DNA from: Antedon mediterranea
Lineage: Eukaryota; Echinodermata; Crinoidea; Comatulida; Antedonidae
Assembly (NCBI RefSeq): GCF_964355755.1
Contig: NC_092679.1
Span: 4,032,001-4,096,000, forward strand
Length of the DNA stretch: 64,000 nt
Direction of reading: 5' to 3'
Within the stretch, counting starts at the first letter, position 1, and every line of letters starts with the position of its first letter. Below are positions 27,701-42,700 of this stretch, in pieces. Under the pieces are notes generated by a model. That model ran no database searches. It had not been told where the DNA came from and saw only the letters and a program-made list of their open reading frames with translations. The translations under genes were made by a program, and so were the position numbers.

Positions 27701-30700
27701 AATAGGGCTCTACTGTATTATTATTGCAATTGTAAAATTTCAAAATTTAGCTAGATTAAATTATGGAAGTGTGTTATTTCACTCTTTCCTGGTTGAACTA
27801 TAAACTTCATCATTATTTTTACGAAATAAAATAAAGCCAGTACCATAATATTCATTTGATAGATGCAGAAGGAAGAGTCCATACAAAAAAAAAACATTAT
27901 TACTGTACATTCATGTACATTTAAAATTCTACTGTCGGTTGCTTACGGGAGTAATCAATGTAAATTTAATGGCCTCGTTAGCTACATTAATCCTCGGTTT
28001 AATTTTTGTTCTGCATGCAGAACAAATCATTCTTACTTATAGACCTGCAATTACTTTAGTCTACTACTAAATGTTGATGTAATATCATTATTTCACAAAT
28101 GTTCTTTTTGTTAGAGTTAAATACTAATATTTAAAAATATAGTTAAAAGCATTTAAATATATATATTTATTTACTACAAAACAAAAATCAAGGAGATCTA
28201 TGTTTGAGAACCATTATGAAAACATTTTTTATTTTAAAAGTTTTTGTTGATTTTTTTCAGGAACTTGTTAATGAAAAGATTCGGACCCAGCAACAAGATA
28301 ACGATTTAGAAAAACTGTCAACAGAATTGGACCGTATTGGTCTAAATAAAGATAAATTAATGAGAGAAGAGCTAAGAGAAGATGAAAGGTACAATCTCTA
28401 TTACCTTTACAATTGGTGACCATGAACAATTGTTCTTCTGCAGTTACTGCAGTAACTATATTTTGTTAAATGTTATTTTATCTGCTTTGTGCCCCTTAAT
28501 CATAAGCATATTGAAAGAAAATAGTCTAGAAAAAAGGTAGAGAAATATTTGTTCATATTTATTTTGAATGATAATTTTATCATTAATGATGCCTTATGTT
28601 TTGTATAATGATTGTTAACATTGCTGACTCTTTTTTTGTAGTCGTATCAAGGCCCTGCAGAGCCAAATGGAGGATACATTAAACAGAAGTATGGAAATTA
28701 AGGATGAGAAAATAAAATCACTAGAACAAAGGTTTGTATAACTTTGACTTTTATCCAATACCAATTGATTTATTTTAATTATTGATAATAAAAATGGGAC
28801 TTATATATCGCATTATGCAAATCCTCAATGCACTTAACAAAAGAAATAAAAAGCAGAACATGGCCATATACATGGCTGCAGTCATGTGCTCAAATTTGAG
28901 TTAGTGTTTACCGACCGACCGACATAGTGAGCTGGTAAAATTAAAAAGATGAGCAAATCATATGTTTTTGGAAAAATAAATTTCTACTGCAATCTATCCA
29001 TTTTAATATTAAAATGATCTTATCTTTCGATACAAATTTGTCAAAAGTACATTTGCAAAAGTATTGTGTTTATTAGTTGACTATCCTTGATTAGAAATGA
29101 GAGACAATAACCATACATCACAATATCACAACATTAATGTTATTTTTACCTTTATACACATTAAACATGACTCATATATTACACACATAACAAGACTTAG
29201 TCTGTACCATTCATTACTAGAGGCTATCCATTTACTGTGCTACCAGCGAGTATGTTTACTCACATACTTTCAAACCATTTTATCATTATTGAAGGAATAT
29301 AAATAATGAGCCACTTTGGGACTGTGTATTAGGTCACATGATTCATATTGACCATTCGCACATCCTGAATTAGATGTTCATTGTTCCCCGAGGCATGTGA
29401 ATTGTTTTATGATTCTATACTATGTTATGGTAAATCTACCACATTATGAGAGTTTTGCTAAATTACATAATCAAATCAGTTTGAAAATGAAACTAGACAT
29501 TTTTCTGTGAATAAAATTATCATACAAAAGTAAAATGGTCGTCATTATCATCGTTATTGCTGTCATTGCGATTGTGATTAGCATTTTAACAAATGTTAGT
29601 TGTTGAATTAAATATTAGTACAGTAATTTAATCAATTTACACACAAAACATAAAACAAAGGTACATTTTAAGATTCAAGACATTTCATTGGTCCACTTAA
29701 AATGGACATTTTTTTGCTTGGCACAAATTAAGACAATAAAGACAGTAAAAGTAAAATACATCAAATTGCACATTAAAAGAGCCGCATCTCCAAAGATCGT
29801 ATAAATCAAATTACTAATTTTAGCATAATCACATGTTTTTCATCACACCACCACTGAACAATGGTTGATCATTACGCATTACTTGTGTGTTACTGACCTG
29901 TAACAGTCATAGACAGGTCTGCTGTGCTAGATTACATTAATGTTACCGCGACAGGCCTGCCATGCTAGATTACATGAATGTTATTGGCCTATAGTAATAC
30001 ACAGGTCTGGCGTGCTTGGCTAGGCTTAAATATTGAATACTTTAAGTCTGCTCTGATCTAACTGTAGTCTATAATCTATGATGTCCTTGATTATTATTGT
30101 TTGATAATCTGGGATTAGAAATGAAAAATTACTTTGAAAATTTGTAATTATGAATTGATTAATTTTGTGTCGGATAGATTATATATGTAGTATCTGGATG
30201 TTTCTAATTTGGATTGGAGAGAATTGCATTTATTATTTATTATGCCTTTTAAAACCTTGCATAATGTGTACAATGAACTTATAAAAATATGTGATATATC
30301 TGGATTACATAATGCCATGGATATATAATAACTGTTGAGAGAAGCTATTCACATTGAAATGCAATGCCTTATAGACAAATTAAAATGGAAATTAAATTTG
30401 TTTAAATGGCTGCTCATAAATATTTGTGCAATGTATATGCATTATGTTTTTCTTTTTTTATTTCAACCATCTTTAAAGAGTTTACCCCTTCCAGTTTAGC
30501 TCAGTGGGTAACTGATATTCAGGAGCCCTCTTGTTTATTAGTTATCCGCTTAGTAGCGGATAACTCCTTGTAATCGTCCTGTTTCATCATCTTTTTTTTT
30601 TTTTTTTTCTGTATTATACTTCTTTCCTTTGTGCGTCGCGTTTCTCTAAAACGTGTAAACAGAACATATCGTAACTTTGTCAACATATCGACATTTACGT

Positions 30701-33700
30701 GAACTTGTGCACCTCCTATTTTTGAATGACGTCAGAGTTGCGCAACGTGACTTACGCGCGATTTTATGAATTTCAATGATTGATCATAGACTAAAAACGA
30801 AACATAATTTTGTTTTGAAACTTTGTGAAAATTTAAGTCACATCAAGCGCAAACTTCCTATGGATTAAAAATAGCATGTTTCACAAAAAATTACGCGCGC
30901 CAGCGCGTTTAAAATTTTAGAGTGCGAAAGATCAACTTCTAATCAACTTTCTATGCGTTTCATGTCATTTTGAGCATGTCAAAAATTCCCACGCGCGCGA
31001 AACTTTTTACGCACGCGGTGCACACTTAGAGTTAAAAACATATTTTTTTCGCGTGATTCATGTTTTTTCAGCCTTTTATAGTAATGTTACCAACCTTTAA
31101 ACAATTTCGACTTAAAATTACGTCATACGAGCACGTCGAATTAAATAATTTGCACGCGTTTCTGGTGAAAAAGTTCAAAAATTCGTCAAAATTATGCCTA
31201 TTTTTAAACAGTCATAGATTCTAAACTACATGGAGAACTTTTTTTTAATTACATATTCTGGAAGTTGATGAGTTGTAGATATCGAATCATGCATTAATAT
31301 GGCTAACCGGACATTGTGACGTCATCGTATGGCCACGCGAATATAAAATATAGGATTTTTGTCTCTTTCGTCATAGCTCATCACATTTAATAGAGTGCAT
31401 CTCCACTTATTCGTAGTCGATTTTCACCCCGATTTTAATATATTCTAGGTCAATCAACTATCTGTTGCATGAATTAAACATTTTTTAATTTTTTTATCGT
31501 CGTCATGCCTAAAAATTTAAATTACATTGGTCATTAATTTCATCTTTACAGTAAATTTTAATCTGTTATAGCTCGTAAGAATAAAATGTGATAATCAGGA
31601 TTAAAACGTTTTCAGGAAGCTATTGTATTGTAGATACAAAATCATGTGAAAATTGTGCCAATCGAATGTTGTGACGTCATCATATGGCCAGTTAAATACA
31701 AAAAGTCGTATTTTCATCTTTTGCGTTATATTTCATTACATTTAAAAGAGCGCGCATCAATATTTCACGTATTCAAATTTCTTCTACACGTTAATATGTT
31801 GTTGCTGAGATAATTTCATTCTGAAATTTCTACTTTTGCATTTCATTTTGAAACCGTCAAGATGTTAAAAATTACAATAAAATACGGGTCCCGTAATTTC
31901 ACCTATTTTACACTGTTTGTGATATGTATACAGATTGTACTGTGTATACTATATGACACAAAATAACAGAATTCAGAAATAACAACATATCATATTCTTC
32001 AGTTCAGGTCATAATGCCTTAATATTTCTCTGTGTGCAATATTCTAACGTATGACGTGCACGTGGCGTTTGTCGAGCGGATAACTAACTCGTCAAAGTGA
32101 CGAGTTTCATGTCTAGTTATTATAATTTTTTTTGATATAATTAAATATTTAATTTAATTTATGTAGGGAGAAAATTTAAGAAGTGTTTCTTTTTCCTCCT
32201 TTTCTTTCCTTTTAAAATTTTTATTTCCATATGTGATTCTGTATTGTTAATTTTTGTTTGGACTAAAATAAAATAATTCAATGAATATTATTTTTTTTCT
32301 TTAGATTACAAGAATCAACTGGTCGCAACCAAAAGATGAACGAAGAGATCCGATTGGTGAAACGTGAGTACGACAGCCTTCAGCAACAAACAATAGAAGA
32401 CGAAAGGTCAACAATGGATGGACCCGGAAGAGCGTCAGTTAAGTAAGTGAACAAACTTCATCGTTTATCGTTGCTTTTTGTTAAAAAAAGGTCTGCAATT
32501 CAGTCTTTGAACTGTTTAGTAGTTATAAATATTATTGTAGTGTTTTGGAATTAAAATATAAAATATAAAAACTTAATATAAAAATTTAAAAAAAAAAACT
32601 CTTTTTTTGAATAAACTCCCCCCCTTTCGAATAAACTTCTTCTCTCGCCTCACCTCCCCCATAGAACATAATTTTGAATAAACATCCCAGGGCTTTTATT
32701 TATTTCCTCGAATAAACATCCCAGGGCTTTTATTTATTTCCTCAAATAAACACCAACACATGCATATATACACAATATTGTATTAATGTACAACACATTT
32801 CTATTTGTAGTAGAATTCATTTATTGACATGATACAATAAATGTACAACTACAATTTAACTAAATGGAGAAAATATAAGTGGCCTGTTCGAAATAGTATC
32901 CCTTTGCTTTAATGCCATTTTAATACAGGCATTACATTTCTTAATTTTCTTACAGGAGAACTGACAGTGATAAGATTCATGCCAAGCAGATTATTCAAAT
33001 GAAGGATCATCTTGTGGAATTAGAGCGTGAGGTACGTATTAAAGTGACCCACAAAAGATGCAACCATCAACTATGAAAATGATTCTACAAGTTTCCATAG
33101 AGTTATTATACTTAGCTACAAATAGAGAGTGAACTAGGTAACAGTGAAATGATGCTAAGAGCTATATAATTGATGATAAAATACAGCCATATTCGATACT
33201 CCCATTCCACATTGACACTGTCTTTGAACTATGAATATGTTGGAGTTGACTCTCTAGTTTTAATATAATAACTCTATGAAAATGTCATATTCTAAGTTTT
33301 AATATAAACTTCATATTCTGCGATTACTCTATGTAAATGTTTTCTTTTCTTTAGAATGCAACGTTATTAGCAGAAAATAATAATTTGAAGTCGCAAAAAG
33401 AAGGTTTCACAACCCAGACAGCTAATCTACAAACAGAAAACAAAGCATATCAATCAAAGATAGGCATGCTACAAGAACAAAGTTCAAATCTCCAATCCCA
33501 ACATGCAAAGCTACAAGTAGAGCAAGCCACTATTGGTTCGCAGATTTCAACGCTCCAGTCGGAGAACTCTAACCTCCAAACACAGGTTTCTTCACTTGAA
33601 CTCGATGCAGAAAAATCAAAGTCAAAATTGGAAGAAATGGAAGGGACATACGACTCTCTTTTATCAAATTACGATCAATTAACACAGCTCCATGAAAATC

Positions 33701-36700
33701 TTAACCAAGAGTATGAAAGCTTAATTAATGAACATAGCACCCTCAAGAGTGAATTGAAGGTCGCAAAGAGCGAGTTCGAAAATGTGAAAGAACAGCGTGA
33801 GGAGATGGAGAAGAAAAAAGTTGATATGCTCCTTCTACAGAGCTCACTCCGTCAGGAAGAGGATTCCATACGGAAGATGAAGCGCGATAAATCTTATGGC
33901 ACACTAGAACGGGATCATGAATCACTACAACATATTTATGACCGTTTAAATAAAGAGTACAAGGAGCTGGAAGAAAAGCATAACACTGTTAAAGGACAGT
34001 ACAGGTGAGAGGGAATGTATTTAATTAACTGAATTAGCATATGTATTAAGCTCTGTCTACACTATCAAACTAGTTTGACAAAAAAGGTGTGATGTGCCCA
34101 AATATTGTATGGATATGCCCAAATATGGTAGTGATATGACATCATCATGTCTATATATGGGCACATCACATTTTGTTGTCATATGAAGTTTGATAATGTA
34201 GACAAAGCTTAACAGCAAGTGCATAACCAAATTATATACTATATAAGGCCTGCTATCAAACCTTAGTTTTAATATTTTTTACTTTAAAGGACTTTACAGC
34301 GAGATCACACGGTGCTACAAGGGGAACTTCATGATGCTAAAGACCGTTGTCAACAAATGGAGATTGAGAGCAGTAAGGTTGCACACCGGTGTGAGGTAAC
34401 TTTATTTAAATTAATAGTTGAGATACTTCTGTAGGTCCTTGATAATTCTTATGGATAAACTAAACATGAAGATTCGTTGATCAAACAGTTTTTGCTACAA
34501 GATATTTGATAAATTATTAATTTTGTTTTGTAGTTGTTGAATCATTTGAATGGCAACTTAGAAGAAGAGAACAAGAAACTGATGGAGCAACTAAGTCAGT
34601 TGATGGCACAGAATCAGGAGCTACTGGTGTCCACTCTGGAGAGCAAAGAACTACACCACGAGGAACAGAAACAACTTGTGTAAGTCAGGCTCCCGGAAAT
34701 ACTAGCACTTTTCAATTAATTTGTTAATGTGGGAATTTTGTTCACTTTCATCTTTAAAATTTGAATAGCATGCGAACTGAAGAGATAGTAAAAGCATTGA
34801 GTAATGTAAATATTGTTAAGATTTGAAACATTATTATTACAGTATTTGTTATGCCATCCTTTACATGTTTGCAACATTCAAGTTTGTGTTTTCTATTTTG
34901 CAGTGAAAAGTTGAACAATTTACGTCGTCAGAAGGAGAAACTTGAAGAAAAGATTATGGACCAATATAAGAACCACACATCGCCTCAAAAAAGGTATATA
35001 ATTATGAATTGAATGATTGATAGTCATATAATTATAGAGCACTGTACTCATAGCACACTGTATATCCAAACAAGAGAACCAATATAGTCACAAATAGTAC
35101 TACATAATATTGCACAACAAAATTATTTATTTATTACATCTATAACAAATTTTTTTATTTTACCTAATGGTAAAATTAAAACACATCTTCCATAAGCAAC
35201 ATAATTACTATGCTAAATAAACTTAATTCGATTTTTAACTGTATGATGATTTTTTTACCAATCAAATTCTAGCGGTAGTTTTAGCTTAGAGAGCGAACTA
35301 AGCTATCAAAATACAATCTGTTCTGGGTGAGTTGTCTTAGCAATACCCCCTCTCCTGGCATCCGTTCTTCATTTAAGTCTTCTGTTGATAATATATCTTA
35401 AAATGCATCATTATTGTTTGTTTTCTTATTAAAAACTTTACGTACACCGGTATTTTACCCATAATTCTTTTGTTTATTGTTTCCCTAACAACATGGATGC
35501 ATGGTTGTCAAAATATCTTGTCTCAGCATTTGATAATATTCTTACTTTTTGTTTGTTTTTTTATTTTACCGGTTATTATTTTTGAGTGGTATCCTCTAAA
35601 AACTGTTTCAATATATTGCGGTATTTTTTAACAGATCACTCATCAGTATAAACAGTTTTCCCTGTAGAGTTTAATATTCTCTTTCATTTTTTCATTTTAT
35701 TTTTAACTTTATTTATGTAACTTTTTTGCATTTATCTAAAAGGTATCCGGATATATAATTTATGTTTTATAGCGCCATTTAATATAAATTAACTTATATT
35801 TACCCTGACACTTGACAGGGTATATGTTCTCTGGAACGTAGTTTCTCTAGTTTAAGTTTTATTTTATTAGCGCCATTTGATATAATTAACTTCATTTTTG
35901 TTTTTGTACTAGAAGGGTATAAATATTAATTTGTATATACTGTTAATGCTTGAAACCATTTAAATTTAAACTTCTTCAAATGGTTAAGATGATCTTCTTC
36001 AAATTAACAATTGCATGGATATTTTATGTAGGTTTATACTCCCAATCAGGTTTGATTATTTGTATGCTAATAACAGCATGGTATTTATATATAAAGTACT
36101 GTATGTGATTGTGGATTATATGACCTTTGACCTAGAAAGTCAAGCGACCTGGTAATAAAGCATGTTACATGTTGGAATTGTTGTCATTGCATTTTGATGA
36201 GCTGATGATTCACAGAATGTGCCTAGTTGATGGTGGACATAGTGCATTCTAATTATTGCAAGACATATACCAGTAATGAGCATGTGGTTTAATTACTACA
36301 TGTACTATTACAGTAGTGTATACAGTCACTGTCTGTTAAGCGTGGTTCACACTAGCGACGCAACACAAGGACGTAACGCAACGCAAGTGAATTGACCAAT
36401 CACAAACGATGGCTTATTCGCTTGTGATTGCTAACTGTCTATAACTTCGCTGGTCATTGGTTAAAACGCTTGCGTTGCGTTTACGTCCTTGCGTTACGTT
36501 CTAGTGGGAACCAAGCTTTAGTAGTACAGTACTACCATGATAGAAACATGTAACCTAATCTGCCTACGATTCTACTGTATGTACCCCTCTTGTTTAAGAC
36601 TTGTGTCTAAAAGCAAGCTTGTTCAGTATGATTATATAATTAAAAACAAAAGCATATTCAGCCCATAATCAAAGTATTTGTTTTAATAGTACTATTATTT

Positions 36701-39700
36701 TGTATCTGTTTTTCAGGAATAAGGGAGGTGGTTTTAGTGGACTTCTGAAACGGATACATAAGGCAAGTTGATTTGGCTACTTTAGGCTGGGTAGAAGAAT
36801 TTAAAAAGTGTAGCTGTAGCTTGGTGGTTTACCGTGCCTGCATTATAATCCTAAGGTCCAGAGTTCAATCGTGACCTAGTGTCAAGATTCAATCCTGAAC
36901 TAGTGCAAGGGGTCAATCTTGACCAAGTGCTAGGGTTCAATCCTAAATTAGTGCTTGCATTCAATCTTGATCAAGTGGCAGGATTCAATCCTAACCTAGT
37001 GTCAAGGTTCAATCCTTACCTAGTGTCAAGGTTCAATCCTGACCTAGTGTCAAGCTTCAATCCTGACCTAGTGTCAAGCTTCAATCCTGACCTAATGTCA
37101 TTTGTCAATCATGACCTAGTGCCAGGGACAGGGCATACGTCCAAGTATGACTATCAAATAGAAGAACTATTAATATTGTTTATCTATAAATTTGTAAATA
37201 AATTGTTTTAACTTTTTAAAATAATTCTTCAGCCTCGAAATAAAGACAAATCTAAGAAGGAACGTAAGTACTCCCTGGGCAACGACAGCATGGATGGCAT
37301 GGTAGACAGTCCAGGAGAGACATCTTCAGTCGGCTCTGGTGGTGGGGAATCGATTGAAGGAATGACAATAGAAGCGGCCAAACGGCCAGGTGAGACTGCT
37401 TTGCATGTGGTATTGCTAACTAATCAGATATTTTTATCATCACAAACATACATTGAATTTCAGGTTATATGGAAACAAAACAAGAATTTTAATCAATTGA
37501 AAAAATGAATAAAAAGACAGTGTTTAGGATGTATGTTTGTGGTTAAGAATTTCTAAATAATGATAGAAATTAGATTGTTGGATTTATCTTCATTGAAAAC
37601 TTTACAAAACATAAAATGTCATGAGAAGTAAATTAGTTTGTCAAAATAAAATTGTTTGACAAACTAATTTACTTCTCTGGATTTCAAACAAACCTGATGA
37701 ATCTATTCTCCGATAAAATGTTATATTTGAAAATTAAGGAAAACCAAATACAAACTCATAACAGATAAATTAATACAAGCAGAGTTCACATACATCACAT
37801 AATAATAGTGTTCAAATATGGCTCACTTCCATAAACAATTTATATAGTGTACAATAATTCCTGGTAGTGATATGCCCAAATATGGTAGTGATATGCCCAA
37901 ATATGGTAGTGATATGCCCAAATATGGTAGTGATATGCCCAAATATGGTAGTGATATGACATCATTATGTCCATATATGGGCTTTAGATATCCTTTTTAA
38001 CCAACTTTACTCATCTGTCACATAGTCTTCACCCCAGTTTAGATGGTTAATGTATTTTTTTAAAAGGTTATCAAAAGCCTACCATCTGTTTACTACTGTG
38101 TATGAGACAGAATAGAATAAATCAACCCTATACTGACAATAATTACGCATGTATTTTTGTTCCTGTTGATGTTTATAATTCCCATTTTAAAAATTTCTTA
38201 AAGCCTTGTCTACACTATCAAACTGTATGTGTCAACAAAATGTGATTTTATATGGTAGTGATATGTCCATTTTTGGGCACATAACATTTTTTTTACACAT
38301 AAAGTTTGATAGTGTAGACAGAGCTTTATTAGTAGATCTATATGTATGTAGACTTTATTGTTTTTGATCTTGAAATAGTTCAATTGCTTGTTATATCTAT
38401 TAAACATTCTGTGGTTTGTTTTTAATAACGTGTCTTACAATGCATGTTTTTGTTGAATGTATTCTTCGCTTTCACTCGTACTTTAGCTGATCATGACACC
38501 TTCATGAGTGACGACGACCAAGGTAATCAGTCCTATATTCGCCGTAGGAGCAACCTATCTAAGGCCTCGATGCAAAATCGTAAATCAATGCCAGCGTATG
38601 TGCACGAAGCACAGCGTGACCCGGTATTACAGAGGAAAGAAGGTAGTGATTAAGAAATATGTTTGCTGTGGAGCTGCATAACATTGCTAAAACATCACCT
38701 TTATTACCAGAACAGATTTTTTTTTTCTAACTTGCTTTTATTTGTTTAGTTGTTATATTGTTTTGCTGTGTTTACATATGTTTCGACTACCAGCTCTCGA
38801 AATTGGGACCTACAGTCCTCTGCAAAAAAGCTGACGTAAATGCTGATTGACAATGTTAATTTCGAGGGCTGGATTACTATACGTATTATTGTTGGTATAT
38901 TTATTTTCCCACCATAACACTGAGGGTGAAAAGAGATTTTGACTAATCAGTCTTATCATATATGTACACCACATATGGCATAAATATTATATATTTATTT
39001 TATGTATATACTTAATATGTTTACAAGTATTAAAATATACACAATTTATGTATTAATATTATGCATTAATATGCATTAATTTCAAATTATATACCAGTAA
39101 ATAAAACAAATAAAGGAGACTTCAATCTTTAATAATTACTATAAAATTTAGGTTAGAAAGATAAAATATTTTATAATATTAAAATATATCATTTTAATAA
39201 CATCATTCCATGCTCATTTTATTAACGTTTTTTAAGCAACTATATATTTTTTTAAATCTTTAGTTTTGTATTTTTGATATCATAGCTTAATATATATAAT
39301 ATATTTCAAGTACCATATACTTCTCATCTATATTTCATACCGCACTTAACTGAATGTATATATAAAACACAATGTTTTTGTTTTATTATTATTTTTATTA
39401 TTATTATTATATAAACAGTGTCAGTATTCATATTTTTTCAAATCTTTTGCAAAGTAAAACATTATTTTATGCATTAGAATGTCTGACAAAAATTACCATA
39501 ATAATGTTTTAATGTTGTTTTAATAATACTATAATATAAAGTCATATTTATCATTGAAAAGGATGTGTTCTTCATTTATTGTTACCATAAACTTTTTGTA
39601 TGTTTTGTACTTAAACTGTTTTTTTTTTGTTTGTGTGTATTTTACAGTTGTGCATAGTAGTTTATCTTCTGAAGATCTTAGAATGTCAAAAGATGATTTG

Positions 39701-42700
39701 GATTCTTTGTCAAGTTCCTCGTCAACTAAGCGAGGTAGGGTGACGGGAAATTTCTTTACTTCTTTACATTTTGTGTTTACATTTTTGTTTGTTTGTATAC
39801 TGTAAATGATCAAATAAGAGCTACTTCTAAAATTGTTTTCATTGAGACTTTTAGTCGACTGCAGCGCTTATCTGTTTTAGTACCATTGACATCGCTGTTC
39901 TGCGACCTATGGGTCACTGCCCCAAACAACGGAAAAAATCTCCAATGCTGAAACTTTTTATCAATTATACACTGCTTTAGATGTGAATCTACAAAACGGA
40001 TTACATTTTACATCAACAGTTTTTTCTTGTGTAGTACAATTGGGAATGTGATAATTCCTAAAATAGAATCATAGGGTCGTGGTCAAAAAAGGATGCGGAA
40101 TGATGATTTAGATGAAATGGTACTAGTCAGCCACCTGCGTGCAAACACCTGCGTGCAAAACTCTGCAACACATCAAAACTATTTTAGTGTCTGTTGTTGG
40201 TTGGTCTCAGTGCAACACTGATTCTACTGCAATGATTGTTTGAGTGCTGAGCTTGGTTCCCACTTGGGCTGAACATGTAAGGACGCAAGCCATTTAACCA
40301 ATCACGACACGATGGCTCATCCATCCATCTGTTGCCATTGGTCAACTCACTTGTGTTGCGCCCACATAGTTATGTTGTGTCCAAGTGGGATCCAGGGTTA
40401 CGAGTAATAAAAATAAGTAAAAATAAGTTGTATTTATATACAGTGTGGTACAACTAGTAGCTGTGGCCATTATTTAATCATTGATCAGTCTTAAGCTCTG
40501 TCTATACTATCAAAATAGTTTTACAAAAAAAGTGTGATGATATTGTAATGATGTGATCATGTCCATACAGTATATGGACACCACACATCACATTTATTAG
40601 CCACAAAGTTTGATAGCATAGACAGAGCTTTACATATAATGTTGTGGAACTATTGACTAAACAATAATAAACACATTTTGATTTTGAATAATTCCAATTT
40701 TAAAGATTTATATAAATAATTACTTTTGTTTATAACCATTTCAAATGAATATTATTTGCACCTTAACAATTAAACAGATAAATATGCAATATAAATGAAA
40801 CAATTAATTTAATTAAAAATTATTTTATTAACATGACTTTTAAATTTTATTCATTTTTGAAAATGTTTAATAATTTTATGTTTCATTTTTTTTTTTTTTA
40901 TTTCATACACATTTTTGTTGGAAATTTAATTTTAACTACATTATTATTTAATCAGATTATTTTAAAAATCATTTTTTATCTAAAAATTATTAACCAATCC
41001 ATATTTGTTATTTATAACTTCATATTTCTGTTGCCATCATTTGTTTTGATAACTTTTTATTAGCACCAGCTGCCAGAAGGAGCAGTTTTGAAAAAGCCCT
41101 CGAGGCTTACCCCTCCCTCAACCTTTCCGACGCCTTCCCTCCGGATACGTACTTTCCTGACTTTGAGTTTGGTAAATGCAACCTAATTTCAACAAATACA
41201 GCTTGATATATATTTTTTTTTTATTGGTTGAAAAATTTGTATAATTTTGGAATTTTTGTTTCTTGGATTGCTCTTTGTACCTGAACTTTGACCTCTTTCT
41301 CAGCATGTATAGACAAGTGTCATGAGTTACTAACCTTATTGGATACTAGTTCCGGTGTAATCTCGGCAAACGGCACCGCGAAACCAATGGCAGGTAGTAG
41401 ATGACAATCACTGGAGGCCAGTTTACCACGCGATCGCACTCGTAAATATCGCAAACACAGCTTTCTTTACAACATTGTGGTTATTATAAATTAACATTTA
41501 AAAAAGAAATGAAAATCTGATGATAAAAATAAAGATCGTAATACTAAACTTCATTAATATGGTGTGGATGAAAATTAATTTCAATTGGGATGGAAAAACA
41601 GCAACAAAAACTGGAAACTCTAGAACTAAAAAAAAAGTACATTAATAAATACATATATAAATACATAAATGAGTGCACTACATATAAATGCAATGTATAT
41701 AAATAATGACACACATCATGTAGAATTAACAAAACAATACGATCATGTAATAATATAAAAAAAACATTTTTCAACTAATTGAAATTTTTAATTCTTTGTC
41801 AAGAATAGAAATGGTAGTAAGGTTTATGAATTGGGAATTACACACTATCGGTATTATTCTATTTTGGTCCGGTGTCTTTCCTTTCTGTCTTTCTCTCCTC
41901 ATTTTTGTTTTTGTCAAGCTCTCATCCTCATCGGTTCATGATTGGCATGCAGGCATCTTGATTTTCTTCTATCTATCTATTTTATTTTCCGTTAGGAAGG
42001 AAAAAGGGGAAAGAGAAAAAGGGATTATCAGCTGTTCCCGCTAAAAGCACGCCTAACCTGAGCACACTTGGTTCTGGTATGGTTATGTTAGCTACTGTTT
42101 ATGTTGCATAGTCTTCTTCCAATGCAAAATGTGAAAGAAATAAACATTTCTTTTTGCCTCCCTAAAGGGCCTTTCACACCTGTGAACCGGTTCCAGCGCC
42201 GGGATATCAAATCGAATGTCAATGTTTTGTTTCCACACAGCTATGTGCATATCGATTACTGCATAGCCGTGTGGAGTGTCATGAAAACGAAACATTGACG
42301 TACGCTTTGATTTGCCGGCACCGTGCTGGAACAGGTGTGAAAGGCCATTTAATCTCCAAATAATTTATAAACGTTGAAGATGAGGAAATTTGTGAGAATT
42401 AGAAAAAGTCCCGACCAAGGTTTATACCAAAATCTTTTGCTTAAAATGCATCCTACCATTAGACCACATGGTATGGTTCAAATCCGATCAAAAATATTAA
42501 TATTCATTTTTTATTTTAAACTCAATTGTAACAAACTTTTTTGTAAATTGGAACTCACTGTTAAATTGTCACTTTTTCTACTACAGTAATATCTTGCTTT
42601 GGAAGGAGACATGTATTTTATTTACTAGAATATTATAATCTAATTTTAATGTCATGCTAATATAATATATTGGTTTTTGTTATTAATATCATTTAACTAC

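Noticed and set aside
30490-30515. tRNA gene start (TAGCTCAGTGGGTAACTG)
   Set aside because: Only an A-box-like stretch; no acceptor stem, anticodon arm or B box follows before the Helitron. At most a SINE fragment.
36879-37211. 110-codon frame with FNPDLVS repeats
   Set aside because: It is the translation of a 24-bp intronic minisatellite, whose unit length is a multiple of three.
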